Shown here: piece by piece, positions 51,660 to 64,000 of the stretch | Position numbering within the stretch: position 1 is the first letter of the stretch | Layout: every line of letters starts with the position of its first letter | Source of the DNA: Phoronis australis | Lineage: Eukaryota; Phoronida; Phoronidae | Assembly (NCBI GenBank): GCA_002633005.1 | Contig: NMRA01000580.1 | Coordinates: 90,603 to 154,602, forward strand | Length of the DNA: 64,000 nt | Reading direction: 5' to 3' | Notes under the pieces: model-generated | Databases searched by the model: none | Seen by the model: only the letters and a program-made list of their open reading frames with translations | Told to the model about the DNA's origin: nothing | Program-made: the position numbers and the translations under genes

Positions 51660-54600
51660 GTTAATACTTTTTCCCGGGCTTCCTTAATATTTGTAATGGA
51701 TCTTTGACGTATTTCCTTCCGTGTGATTTGGAATTTTTTACATTATTTCATAACCTTGCACGTTGAAATATCGTGATAATGAAACTTGAATTGTTATGTT
51801 GTAAATGTTCTATCGATGTTGAAGATTGTGGGCAAGTAAAAATCCATTAACACACGTTTGTAAAGTTCTTTTTTAGAATTTTATTGTAAATGTGTACGTG
51901 CATATACTTGCAGCTTTTAATCCTACAAAGAAAATGAATACAAATGTCTAACTTATGAATAAATTGACCCTTAAAATTTGCAGTGTGGTAGCATCTCCAA
52001 ATGTTTTGGCTTTCAACGTCAGGAACTTATTGGTTTTGCGATTCTAATTATTCAAAAGCTCTCCATAAAAGAAATCTGAGAACTTGTTCCAGCAGCTTAT
52101 GTTGTCAAAAACAGCAGGAATCTACCACCGGTTTCAACTCCACTAAGATTCTCGTGTAGCCGCAGAGAAACTTTGAAATATGGGTGCGACCATATTTGAT
52201 CTACTTTTCAGTTGTATGGCGAAACCAAAATTTTGTGAGTCCCCAGTGATATTTAATGTGGCTAGATATTGTAGATGATGAGACTGATAAAGGAAAAGAA
52301 TATCGCCTTTAATTCTTCCGGCTTTATAAATCCAGATTATCAAATGCAAATAAACAGAGAGAACTCCGTGACCACCTACCAGTCAAAGTTTAGCATGCCT
52401 GAGGGCGATGGTACCAACAAATGGACCAATCATATTTTCATGTTGACTTTCCCAATGTGCTACTGTCAGACACGAATGAGTAACGAAAACCCCTCAACCA
52501 ATTTCCAAGTTGTGAGAATAATATTGTACTAATTGTCTATCATGGTAGAGTTTTACTCGCAAATAAACAAATTCGTCGTTATTGTACGATTCCTGACATC
52601 AAAGTGACCATGACTATGTTTTCCGGACAAAATGAAACCCCAAATTTACTTGCAATGACAGATATACTTCTGAGACATTGGATTTAATTTCATGCCGTAG
52701 CAATAAACATAGCAATACTATTAGATGACGGACATCATCATTCATCCAGCAGAAAGAGCTGTATGGGGCTCCTCGATGTGAGGGATTTTTATGGTAGTTT
52801 CCGGAGGTTGTGATTTACAATTTTTCTCGTCAGGTAATGATCAGTATTACCACTGTTATGACAGTGACGGGTCTACGGACGGAGTTCAGTCGTTTTAACC
52901 GCCAAAAATGCTTTTAAAAGGTGGATTAAAGAACGTAGCTGGCACAACGAAATCGTAGGCCCATCCCTGTGTAGTGATAGTGTGTTTTACAATCTTAATT
53001 GAATCGAAATGATTTGCCGCAGACGCCAATGATCAACATTTGTGCAACGAGTTTTCATTATTGCGTTTTCTCGACTCCTGTCAGAAACCAATAATGTTGC
53101 TAAGGATGCATTGGGGTGTACATTTTTTCTTATTTACTATCGAATCAACACACCGACACTTACAACAATCTCCACCACACAAATCTACCAACTAATCGAA
53201 TTAACTGTCAATAGCAATGGCTTCTCTTGAAAATACCAAAATATTATTTTAAAAAACGTTACAAGTATTTCGATCGGCCGCCATCTTGTTAGTCAAAACG
53301 TTGGGCTTCGCGAAGTTAGCCAATTACGCACGTGTTGCGTGTGTGAGTGTTATTGTACCGCTCGGAAGCCTTTGAATCTTGCACCTAATGATCCCTGCTG
53401 GATAACATCGAGTTGGTTGAACCCAGGCCGTTTCGCTGCTATTAATAAAACAAATTTATAACATGAATGAAGCCCGCCTGTTTTTGCACTGTTCATCCAG
53501 TTTGGACGTGGTTTGCTCACTCACTCGTGATTCGAGACTGAAAACGTGACGTCATGCTGCAAGAGTTGAGACAATGGCGGGTGTTACCGTATTTATTTTC
53601 AAGTTCAATTAGCTAGTGAGATCATGATTCACATGACTCAGTGTTAGCGTATCAACTCTTTCTAAACCACGATTATGCTTATTAAAAATTGTCTTTTTGC
53701 TCTATGCCGAAATCGAAAAAGTATCCATGTGAATGATTATTATGTAACCACATTGAAACGCTGTCCACATTTGTCTAAGTAAACGCATGCACATGTGGTC
53801 CTATCAACTAAATAATCGAAATTGCAAAACTTGTGGTGTAGACGTCAACAAATTTAAATTTGATATTTCGGTAGAGAAACATAATGATTAAGGCTGATTG
53901 ACGAGGCAACATGCATGTATCATCGCAAATAAGGTCAGTGTAAAGGAATACACATTTGATCGAAATAGAAAAAATACATGTACTTTGAATACTCTGTATG
54001 AACACTTGTAACTTGTAAACTGACTCTGGCCCAGACCTTGTCTGTGAAACCACTGTTAGCCTCGTCAGTCATAACCTTGCTGTCCGACAGAGCTCCTGAA
54101 TCACTGTTTGTTTTCTTTCAAAAGGTAACGAGGCGGACCGATCAAAACATTTCACGATCACCTATCGTTTCATTCCTACCATCAAATTCCAAACAAATTC
54201 AAGTTCCAAGGCCATGAGTTGTTATGGGAACCAAACCCTGCATGTAAATGCGAGTTGTTGTCAGCCACATGTTTAAAAAAAGTGTTTCATTTGGGCCCGT
54301 GAACGCGAATGAAAAATAGATCTTATTTAAGAAATTTCGCCAAGTAAACAGTCACTCAAGTGTGTACTACATTTCAGAGGTGTCGTTTTTCATTAGATTG
54401 TCTAACTTTGACATCGTATAAAGAACCACCTTCAGCTTGAACAAAACAACGTGTATGTCATGAGCATGGGTAGATCTTGACTTGAGTTTCTTCGCAGAAA
54501 ACTGAAACTCACACGGGTGATTAACACTAAAATTCTTTGAAAGATAAAAGTATGACCGGAAATGGGTCAAATAAAGGCAACCTCTTTCGATCGGGATCAA

Positions 54601-57600
54601 ATCAAACAATTAAACGAAATCAATGTCTGTTTAAAGAACGAAGAGATTCTTATACACTTATGACGGTTGATACAGATACATGTTTCTGCACAGCAAGCGC
54701 AATACGGAACCTTAGTGTACTGGACAAGTAGTCGTGGGTTATGTCATTATTCTAAACTAAATTAACGGAAAAAGCAGGTTCTTTTCCTTTATTTTGTGTG
54801 ACTTCTGGAGCCGAATCATTTATCAACCTCAGAAATTCATATTATAAGCAGGCTTTGACACAATTTTTACCAATCACTATTTTCACGAACTAAGGTATAC
54901 AGATATTCACAAGATAGCCCTTGAAGTACCATCCGCGAAGGTCGCATTGTCGCAAAGAATTGCTAATCCCTTACGTATAATGGCCTCTGCGTGCAGATTG
55001 CCACAGTTGCAACATACAAATACGAACTGAAATATATGGCGTGGTCTGCGAACATACAAAAAATAGATGAGTTGAACTGAAAAACTCTGCTTTCTGTTGT
55101 TTATGAGCTGCAATATGGATTCCGTTTATGTGTTTACGTATTCCACATTGAATTTTCAATACCTCGACATTATCTAGACAATAAACGAAACACTATTTTA
55201 ATAGTTGCTTGATCAGTGCAACGACACTAACGCACACTCCTACACTATGATCAAAAACCCAGCATCCACGTAAGGGTCACATTTTTTCAATTTGGAATCT
55301 ATGGTTTTCATTAAGACCACTACCCCATATATTTTCAAATGCTACTCCTTCAAGTATTATTCTACCAGTATCGTTTATTCTCGAAAAGCACAACTGGGTT
55401 CGGATGACTAAATCGCATATTTGGGGCAAAAAGTAAGTTAATTAGTTTGATTGTCGACTGAAAACAATTATATAGATGCGAAGCGAATTCTGTACTTAAT
55501 GACCCCCCGACGGGCAATCTCTACGGTGTGCCATCAGACCGCGTTTTTTTTTCTTCAGATTTTATAAATTGTTCGAAGCTGTTCCGACTTGCGTCAAAAT
55601 CTTACTGAGGCAGGCCACTTTTCAGTATAAAACTAGATTGGATTCTGCAGACGAGAATCTTGCAAAGGAAGCTTAATTGTGCATATCACATGCTTCGCTT
55701 ATCAAGGCGATATCTCGCCTAATCTTAATACGTAATTTTGTGTTTTTGCGAGGTTCTCGCCACTACACAACGCACGCTTGTCTCAACTTATTCCTCGCGT
55801 AGACTACAGACGATTACAGATATGGGGGATGGAATGATAGTTCGCTATTACTCTAGATCAAGCACACTAAGTTGGCTTGTCAAGGTGCGCCGTTATACGC
55901 TGACCATGATATCAAGCAACTATCGGTTCTTTCCACGACTTGAGATTAATAAGTAACAGACTAGTTTCAGTTCGCAACTATATAATCTTAAAATCAAGTT
56001 AGTTGACATTTTGAATGTTGGCGGTAATAATGGCGATTAGGAAAGTCAATCGTGAAAAGACAATAAAGGACTGTATACTCACATCTATACATGTACCGTA
56101 GATAAACCAACCCGATGAAACACCCATGGGCCTTTATTCGAAAAATTTTTCCGGATAAACGCCCATGTTACACCTTCTGTTGTCAAGTGCCCAGATTGTG
56201 GGGGCGTTTATTCGGAAAATGTTCTCTTAAAAGCCCACTCATCGTCAACTTGTAGTGACAAATTCAGTTTTGTGGAGCATGCGTTATTTATGAAAACGGA
56301 CAAAGTGTTCCAGGTGAACTATGTAACATAAAATTTCAGAAAGTCAGTTTAAGTAAAAAATGTCAAAGTCAGGAAGCCCCTTGATCTAAGCCTACATGTA
56401 TTCAGTCCATGCTGGCATTTGCGTAGCCAAAACTATGACTTTCCGTTAACATGTTCCCTTTTTTCCGACTAAAGGCCCGGGCCTTTATTTTATGTTACTA
56501 AAACGCCTGAACATTTTCATTATCTACGGAAAATCCCGGTAAGTATCGGTGGAAATATCGTTAAAAAGCTGTATCACTTAGACAATATGAATACCGCATC
56601 GCCCATAGATAAATCTGGACCCCTGAATGTGCATGCCCGTGAACAAACGTTTGGAGACAGAATTACCGTTTTCAATATTTATTATGTAATCCAAAAATGA
56701 TCATAGAATAAATAAATAGTCCATTTATAATGGTAAAGAAATTGAAGTTTCTCGTGAAATCATGAACTGAACAATGACTTCGGAATGAACGTTATTAACA
56801 TTGTCTGTTTTGGATCGACTTTCCCTTGTCATAGGACAAAAAATGTTAATCCTTCTGCACAACAAGATCCCGTAGCTTTACTTAGCTGTACATAGAGGTC
56901 GCTCATGTACCGTGTGCAACGGCGGAAGTATCGTCTGTGGAGCGGGCGATGAGTGAATTATTCTGGCGAAACGGCTACTGTTGTTGAGAGAGCTCGGACA
57001 CGTAATTTTGCTTTGAATGATTTGTTGGAAGGATATTATGCCCTTGTGAATAAAACGTTTTTCTTAGTTTGTTTCAGACAAACCTGAAGCACAATGTTTT
57101 ACATAAATTAGTCGCATTGATTGGCCTTGTGTTCCGCTTAAAGACAGCAAAGCAAAATTGTCTTGCTTTTGATAAATGCGATGTTTTTAAAACTCTCACT
57201 AGAAAAGACGATTTATTGTATCTCACCATGATTGAATCTATTTTTCAGCTCAATAATCAAAAGACATTTTGAAGTACCACTATAGCAGACAACCTAGTAA
57301 TGAAGTCCACGCACACTACAACTAAGTTATTCATCTCGACTGTACACGAACTCGATGGAATGGAGAACAACGAAATGAGTGTCGATTGCTTACAGAGACA
57401 TCTATCTGCAGTGTAAAACAATAAGTAAACAGCCTAGGGGTTATCCAGCCTCGTCCCCTAGCCTCAAGATAACGCTGATCGGTTTAGCCATTTGAGGCTA
57501 GGTCAGTGGGACTACCCTAGGCGCAATGAATCACCGCTGCCTTGACGTTATTAAAACAAATGCAGATTTTAATTATTTTCACAAGCGTTGTTGCTGCCAT

Positions 57601-59834
57601 ACATGAAGCAGAAGGCATTGTTTTGGTTATTGTTTTAAATAAAGGTTGTTTGCGTATTTATTTTCAATTCCTTTTTAATTAATAGTATCAATGATATAAT
57701 CGATCTGTTTTGAATAAAAATACCTCAATTTTGGAATAATTCAGACCTAAATTACTGCAATATCCCGTTAGTATTCATTTTTATACTACACTACAGAAAA
57801 TTTCTATTACTCGTGATATTACGGCGATTTCCATAAAAATGTGTCAGAATAGGACCATCCCAAATTACACAGCGACACTTGAATAGCTCGTTGTATTTAC
57901 CCGCCGCGGCAATGCCGTAAACATTTGGTGCCTCATTTTAGTGCCAGTGAAATTTCACGGCGAAAGTTTGATTCAGGCAACATTACTAGGATTTGAAGTG
58001 ATTTCTGGGTCTGCCAGAACTGACAGTTTGTTGACACTATCGGCTTGGGTTTATAATCATGGTGCTATAGACAGGAGATACGGCTCGTGAAAAGGTTATG
58101 TTCATCAGATGAAAAAGTAAATAAGGAGATAATCCCAGAGCACGAGAAAGAAAATATAGCATGTGATAAAGTAATTGTGTGTAAAAACCCAAGTACATCA
58201 CATCGACGTGGAGACCACGAACCACCCCAGTGCCGGACACGCAATGCAAATCCTCAGAATTGCGATCCCAAACCACAACACAAACAGAGACGCCGAAAGT
58301 TCTCCGTACCAAAATCCAGATGAGGAATCTGGTACCAGGGACTGAAGTTTGGTCATAGGCTGTGGTTCATTTTCGGCGTATTTGTAGAGTAAGGGGCGAG
58401 GGTCGGTCCCGTGACTTGTACCACGGGTTAGATGTTTGCCGGCCCGGGACTGGAGCTCAGATGTTCGTATCTGGATTTTAAGTCCGAGAACGAAACAATT
58501 GCCTGAACAAACGCAACTTGTTTCATGGACGGCGTACTATAGACCCCCGTGTATTTGGGACACCACTCTTCTCGAGATATTGGAATGCATCACAAGCTAA
58601 TCGAATGACCAGATTTGTTATCGTTCGCTCATCCCGATTCACGTTACATGCCCCTGATTCTGATAAAAAGGAATTTGACTGACGCAGTCATGTAAACTAG
58701 ATATGCCAACGATTCGTCTTGAAACCCGCTATTTCTGATGTTGTTCAGGCCAAAATATTCATTGCCGTAACTCTTGTTCTCCCTTTTTAAGCAGCGCCAA
58801 ACCCAACTTCCGCCACAAAAATACTTGATTTAGACCATTTACCATTACAAAAGTGGGTCTCATAATTGCTACTTTGTCAAATTGGAGATGATTTTTTGGG
58901 CTTCAAAAGAACTGATAGTTCGTTATTAGTTGATAGGAGGCGCTGCACGTTGACTCGTCACCAAACGTCATTTCATTTCCCGACATTGGTCTCGAGGAAC
59001 AATGGGCTGTCAGATCACTGCAAGAACAGACGTCACTTGCCATCAAAGTAAAGAACGGTCAAGTTGAGACCATTTACATAGCAGCAAGTGGTCTGCACTA
59101 AAAATTCGCTTCTTCAACTAACACAGGCTCACAGCTGCCTTTAGCTGACCCTCACCAATCTCAACTGGTATCACGTGACTCAAAAGAAAATACGCATGTG
59201 AATAAAGACCAGAATCAATTAGCCTTTTCTGGCCTCAAAGTTCATTAAAGAAAAACAACACAACAATTCTAAATCACTCCATTTCATTGATGAATCCAGG
59301 AACACTACAGTCTGACAAGTGTGCTGTACAAGTCTACAAACATGCATCACACCCAACCCCAAACGACATTTGGTTAGCTGAAAACAAAACTGAGCATCCA
59401 GAGAGAACAAATCAATACCGGAAATCCTACAAAAACATTTTCCCAGTGCAAATGCTTTAATTCTCCTCGATGCTTAAGCACTGAAATCCATTTTCGTATC
59501 AAAAGATATTCACTTCAACATGCAATGCTCAATACCAACCAGCAGTAATAACACCTAAACCTACACTAGATGGCGCTAACACTAGGTCCCTTTTATTTTC
59601 TGAAGAAACTGAGAATGCTACTCTTACCATGAAGACATTCACATAACAAAGGGTCGCACGTGACTACCTGAGTGCAAGCATGTTAACAGGTAAGATAAGG
59701 GAATCACTAGAACATTATGACCGGTTTGAGCAGGTACAGCTTCTTTGAGATAGGCTAGAACAGTAAAGATCATTCGATACACAAAACTGAATTCAGCGCT
59801 CGCATCCCACTAGCACTTCAGGGCCAAATAAGAA
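51660..59834. other. Non-coding interval between twist and the CNT gene
   Basis: No frame over 95 residues, and none with a recognisable domain. The basic 78-residue frame at 58087-58323 (QHKQRRRKFSVPKSR end) has no partner exon. A partial inverted repeat around 57435-57530 (CCTAGCCTCAAG / TTTGAGGCTAGG) is visible. Confidence 0.4.
56125..56490. repeat. Diffuse repeats of GGGCCTTTATTCGAAAAA type
   Basis: GGGCCTTTATTCG (56129), GGGGCGTTTATTCGGAAAAT (56202) and GGGCCTTTATTTTATG (56479) recur, with complementary CCGGATAAACGCCCATG near 56151. This is consistent with a degraded foldback element. Confidence 0.4.
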
Positions 59835-60083
59835 AAGAGCACACTTAAATGATGATAACACAAATATGAGCTTAATTTTTTGGCATTGGTACCACCGGGA
59901 AGGTGAAATTATGCATTTAATTAAATAATATATACACCTCTAGCTGCGCAATTGATCAAAGAAGAGCACACTTAAATGGTGATAACATAAATGTGAGCTT
60001 AATTTTTTGGCATTGGTATCACCCGGAAGACGAAATTATGCATTTAATTAAATAATATATATGCACCTAACTGCACATTCAAT
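59835..60083. repeat. 127-bp direct tandem duplication
   Basis: AAGAGCACACTTAAATGRTG starts at 59835 and at 59962. Both copies continue through GAGCTTAATTTTTTGGCATT and ATGCATTTAATTAAATAATA with about ten differences. It is downstream of the CNT gene, possibly within or beyond its 3' UTR. Confidence 0.9.
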
Positions 60084-61483
60084 AAATATAATATAGTGAA
60101 ACATTTTTGTTGCAATCCAGAGCAAAGTTGCATACAACTACTAAAGCTGTTATAAACCACATTACATCACAAAAAAAATCATTTACATCACTTCCCAAAA
60201 CGAAATTGGTCTTCAATTGTTCCTTAGTCAAAACATGTAATTTCTGTGCTCACTAAAACTGGACAGTTCTTTATAGTACGAGACCAGGCTCTACAAATTT
60301 GCTTTTCGTGACGTGTCATTTTGTTTAGCGAACATGGTTTCGAGCAGTAGCAAACTTTCGGTTCTCTGCAAGACCCAAAATCACTCCGCATCTGAGTAAG
60401 GAACAAGCGGAGACCACGAGTGATCAAAACTGAACGTTAGTTTCTCGGATGGAACGCAGGTTTGATTGCACAACAGTAAGACCCTTGTTTGAGTGTTGCT
60501 GTGATATACTTGAATGACCTCACAGCTGATAAACGTGGCGTAACTTTTTGCAACTGAGCTCTGAGTCACAGAGTCCACTTTCAGTGTATTCAATGAAGCC
60601 ACTCATCTAACAGAATTGGATCAAAAAATTCAACAAAAATACAACTTCATACACAGCACTACTCATGCCATCAACACAAGAGTCGTGAAAAGACGACGAT
60701 TCAAAGCAGGTAATCCTCAATGAATACTCTTTTGAAAAATAGCTAGAAAGTTAAGTTAGCTGCCCAGAAAAAAACAATATGCACGACAGATACTAAAATG
60801 AGATTTTTTTCTGAGAAGCATACTTGGTATTATGCTATTTTATGATGTAAAAACAATATCTTAACGACTCGAGTAAATAACATGGTACCAGTCCAAGGGA
60901 CACTACTTGACCATAATGAGCATGTTTACCATAGCGCGCATATACGGAGCTGTGCTTACATCCAAAACACAGTAAAACAAAGAAAATTTTCACAAAAACT
61001 ATGTGTGACGCAAGACGTATCAGTACAAAATGGTGCATGTCAACATGTATTAGATTTAACACTAACCACTTTAATTATGAAAAGCAGAATAGACAAAAAT
61101 CATGAAAAACATTCAATTAGCAAAATGCACTCAAACAATGGGTAGCTGCCTGTGTTTGTAAGTAAGCAGAGACACAGGAGTCTTTCTGTGAAAAATAGAG
61201 ACAAAAGTTCAACCCGCATAACATGTACAGTCCTAAATACGCACATACATGGTATCCAATTTCTAGATAGCCTCCTTTTACTGAAAAACCTGGAGCACAC
61301 ACCTTATAAGCAACAAGTTGAGTCATATTTATATATACAAAATAAAGACCAAAAAAGTAGGTCTTGAGAAAAATTCAAGGTTAAAAAACATTATGTAAAC
61401 ATTGTGCGGGAAGAAAATGAGACAACAAAGGGAGATTCTATACATACATAGCAAAATGAAACTAACCCCTTACAGAACCAATA
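60084..61483. other. Region immediately downstream of the CNT stop codon
   Basis: Probably includes the CNT 3' UTR on the - strand. ATTAAA on that strand lies near 61074-61079 and could serve as a polyadenylation signal. No coding signal is seen on either strand. Confidence 0.35.
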
Positions 61484-61662
61484 CTATAAGTCCACCGAGG
61501 AGAGGTTACTTGCATTGTAATTAAGCACATCCAAAATGGTGGATGTAGCTGTGGCGACACCTGTTGAGAACATGGAGTTGTTCATGCTTGAATTGTACAA
61601 GCTTGCATTCAGTGTAGCGTTGAAAGGACAGCCAGCAAAGGGTTGTTCAATAACCAGGACCG
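61484..61662 (-). CDS. CNT last exon: glycosylated C-terminal tail and stop
   Basis: The acceptor is ATCTGTTTCAG|CG (phase 1). Fifty-eight residues beginning VLVIEQPFAGCPFNAT are followed by TAG at 61484-61486. The composition is rich in Asn, Ser and Thr with repeated N-x-S/T sequons. Confidence 0.8.
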
Positions 61663-63821
61663 CTGAAACAGATTTTTCAATCGTGTATTAATTGTTGTTT
61701 TAGCATCCTACAACCTACGGTGTCATGCAGTGAATATAAACTGTATAATGGATGATGAAAAGAAAAGAACAAGTTTGAAAACATCCCAAAAATAATTCAG
61801 TAATTATTAAATAGCTAATAAAAAAAAATTTTATGGTCGTGTCACACAAACAACGGAAATTAATCAAGCAGCCACTGATACAGAGAAAGAGCAAAAAGTC
61901 ATGTTGTACTAGAAATGTCATCATTTTGTAGTGAATGTGTGATGCTTTGACAGTGGTGATATTTTCTGCAATCTAAGACCACCTCAACAATTATGACATT
62001 AGGTACGTCAGACTTCACCTGACGACTCTCCAATTTACTTAGATATTTTGAACACTTCTGTACACTAGGCAATCCATGAAAGTGCTCTGATGTGTTACAG
62101 TGACTTCAGTTTCTTACCAGCGACGCACGCGGTCATGAAACATGCTATCGTGCCGGCGATGAGAGCACGGATTACCAACTTGGCAAGATCCTTTGAGCGA
62201 GTAGGCACCATCGACCCAATACCACCCAGCTGAATGCCGATGGAGCTGAGGTTAGCGAACCCACACAAGGCATAGGTGCAAATGACTTCAGAGCGAGGCT
62301 GCAAGAAAAGCACGTGTCAAAGTCATTCAAGATGAGGAAGAGTAACCACGACTCGTCACACCGCGATATGTCAAACAAAAACGATGACCTCTGTCACATG
62401 TTAACAACTGAGGCCAAAGTTTCCCACGACATAAACTCCCCATAAGTTGAAATGTATAACTTAAATCCACAGCAAACCAGAATTGTCTTAGTGTACTATT
62501 CGTAAACGAGTCACCGATCCTCGATAGTATGCTGTGCATTGTTTTCATGCAAGTGACACAGTGCAGAATGAGCTCCAGACGACCTCTAACAGAACGCCCC
62601 TTCCTATGGAGAATGACTGGGTAAGGTAAAAGCATATTACCATACAGTCCATAGTCATGTGTTAACAACCATAAAAAGCAGTAACTGTGCAACATGAACA
62701 TGAGATGGTGCTACAAAATCATACTTATACCTAAAGCAAAACAATCACATGGAATGGTGAACAAAAATAGCTTAATAAAATAATGACTTCATTTGTTATT
62801 TAAACACTTTTCAGACTGTTCAAGGGGCAACTAACCCACACCTGCAGTCAAACGCTAACTTTTGATTTAGTTCACTTACTGTTGTGAAACTTACATCTTC
62901 TTGATCCTGACTGAGAAGCGATTTCCAGGTTTGAGAGGAACAGACAGAACGGAACTGCTACAGGCCTTGCCCATTAATTTGCCACTCACCGTGGCCGGGT
63001 TAGTTTAAGTCGTCAATGTGGCATTGCTATCAGGGAAATTCCAGGCGATTTGTTATAAGCACGGTTGAAACCAAGGATAAGCAAACAATAATGTTGCATT
63101 GGAAGAGCGAAAGCATCTGTCAGGAGAGTTGATGTTTTAACACCAGAACAACATCTGAGGCTTTCACATTCAAAGCAAAATTTCCCCAGACTCCAGTGCC
63201 CGGTTGCATGAAACAGTCCCAAATAGGGACTCAGCTGAGTTCCCTAAATCTACTGCGTGTCTGTGGAAAACATTGATCGTCCTATCTTATGCTGCCTTAG
63301 TATCATTACTATGCCAATTTTTAGCTTTGATACAAGTTGAGAGTAAACAATACACTGAATCCTCAATATTATTGAAAATAAGTAGGGATCTTTTCACGCA
63401 ACACTCCCAATTTAAGGACTAAGTCCCTTATTATTTTGATTGAATTACGGGCTCAGTTTTTAGTAATATTATTAGAAAACGCCATTAGTCAAAGAAGAGC
63501 TCATGACAGAGATAAAATTCTAGAAAAATGTTACATCTTTGCCTAAAGAACAAAACAAATACAAAGAAGATTTAGGTAAATTAGTTGAGTCCCTATTTGG
63601 GACTGTTTCATGCAACCAGCCACTGATCCCCGCATGCAACTCACCGAGATGTATGGATGGACGCATTTCTCACGATTCTTGATGTAGCGCGACAGTTCCT
63701 GGTAGGCTACAAACTCGTTGAGGAATGTCTTTGTGCCGAGCAGCTCGGCAACAATTCCAGCATCTTCCCAATCAACGCCCATCAGGAAAGCGATGGGCAT
63801 GAACACATAGGAACAGATCAG
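61484..63821 (-). CDS. SLC28-type concentrative nucleoside transporter, C-terminal three exons (5' part beyond the window)
   Basis: Exons 63821-63645 (phase 0 to 0), 62298-62118 (phase 0 to 1) and 61662-61484 (phase 1 to stop) join to 178 residues. The first carries FLMGVDWEDAGIVAELLG and KTFLNEFVAYQELS. The second carries ALCGFANLSSIGIQLGG and SMVPTRSKDLAKLVIRALIAG. These are hallmark segments of the CNT transport domain (NEFVAY and CGFAN..SIGI), which moves nucleosides with Na+ or H+ across the plasma membrane. The last exon is a tail rich in N-glycosylation sequons (NAT, NAS, NSS, NNS), matching the extracellular C-terminus of CNT proteins. The order resembles CNT3, but I cannot assign an orthologue from this part alone. 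Earlier exons lie right of 64000. Confidence 0.92.
62118..62298 (-). CDS. CNT exon n-1
   Basis: The acceptor TTTTCTTGCAG and the donor GCTG|GTAAGA bound 181 bases. They encode the CGFANLSSIG motif, the VPTR loop and a membrane helix (RALIAGTIACFMTACVA). Confidence 0.92.
63202..63617. mobile_element. ~416-bp MITE, copy 2 (in a CNT intron)
   Basis: The terminal inverted repeats are long and nearly perfect. The left end starts GGTTGCATGAAACAGTCCC and the right end closes GGGACTGTTTCATGCAACC. It lies in the intron between CNT exons 62298 and 63645, with its right end 27 bases below the exon edge, which leaves little room for other signals. Confidence 0.85.
63645..63821 (-). CDS. CNT exon n-2
   Basis: This exon has 59 codons between TTTGGTGAATTTCAG and CTCG|GTGAGT, phase 0 at both ends. 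It encodes a membrane segment (LICSYVFMPIAFLMG) and the substrate-site motif NEFVAY. Confidence 0.9.
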
Positions 63822-64000
63822 CTGAAATTCACCAAACATACCTAGTATTAACAGAACAGCAGTGACAGTTTAAGGACCAGTAGTCATGGGAGTAGCCATC
63901 AGGTGGATCTCTGAGGTAACTCCGGTGGTTGACTTAATAACTGATGTTATGTCACTTGAGATTGGCAGGAGACAAGAGCCCTCTGTAGATCATCCTGGGA

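Noticed and set aside
58087-58323. Basic 78-residue frame ending QHKQRRRKFSVPKSR
   Set aside because: No homologous family recognised and no neighbouring exons. The opposite strand also has an open frame of similar length, typical of chance.

Overview
The window is AT-rich nuclear DNA from an animal. Coding exons are short and separated by long introns with GT..AG borders. Most of the sequence is non-coding and carries many short foldback elements, MITE-like repeats, minisatellites and one decayed Penelope-type retroelement. A Twist gene with its C-terminal WR motif, a concentrative nucleoside transporter gene and the repeat style suggest a marine invertebrate, probably a deuterostome such as a hemichordate or echinoderm. 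I cannot name the species. Single N bases lie in or next to poly-G or simple repeats.

Layout. From 3.56 to 22.72 kb on the + strand I assemble an undescribed-looking six-exon gene. It encodes a signal peptide, three cysteine-paired fibronectin type III (FN3)-like domains, a short juxtamembrane exon, one transmembrane helix, and a roughly 700-residue cytoplasmic tail. The tail has about seven copies of a ~64-residue helical repeat and ends in a region resembling the microtubule-binding stalk tip of dynein heavy chains. All five introns are phase 1. From 45.87 to 49.28 kb on the - strand lies a two-exon Twist gene with a candidate TATA box near 49.77 kb. From 61.48 kb to beyond the right end, on the - strand, are the last three exons of an SLC28-type (CNT) nucleoside transporter. 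A decayed, unrecognised coding region sits at 7.06-8.17 kb inside the first intron of the + strand gene.

Non-coding parts. The left end (1-3.5 kb) holds a Penelope-like relic interrupted by a tandem pair of short GC-rich hairpin elements, which recur at 9.05, 24.26 and 39.63 kb. Roughly 23-45.8 kb has no convincing gene. It carries palindrome arrays, a tetranucleotide tract, a 154-bp near-perfect hairpin, a 37-bp minisatellite and a cluster of CRE-type sites at 42.0 kb. Upstream of Twist are a foldback element and a 47-bp satellite with a higher-order repeat. A ~400-bp MITE occurs at 19.9 and 63.2 kb. The palindromic octamer TACATGTA is strongly over-represented throughout.

The three genes show no evident functional link. 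The receptor-like gene with a dynein-stalk-like tail is the most interesting content. All exon models are my own manual reading, without transcript or database support.
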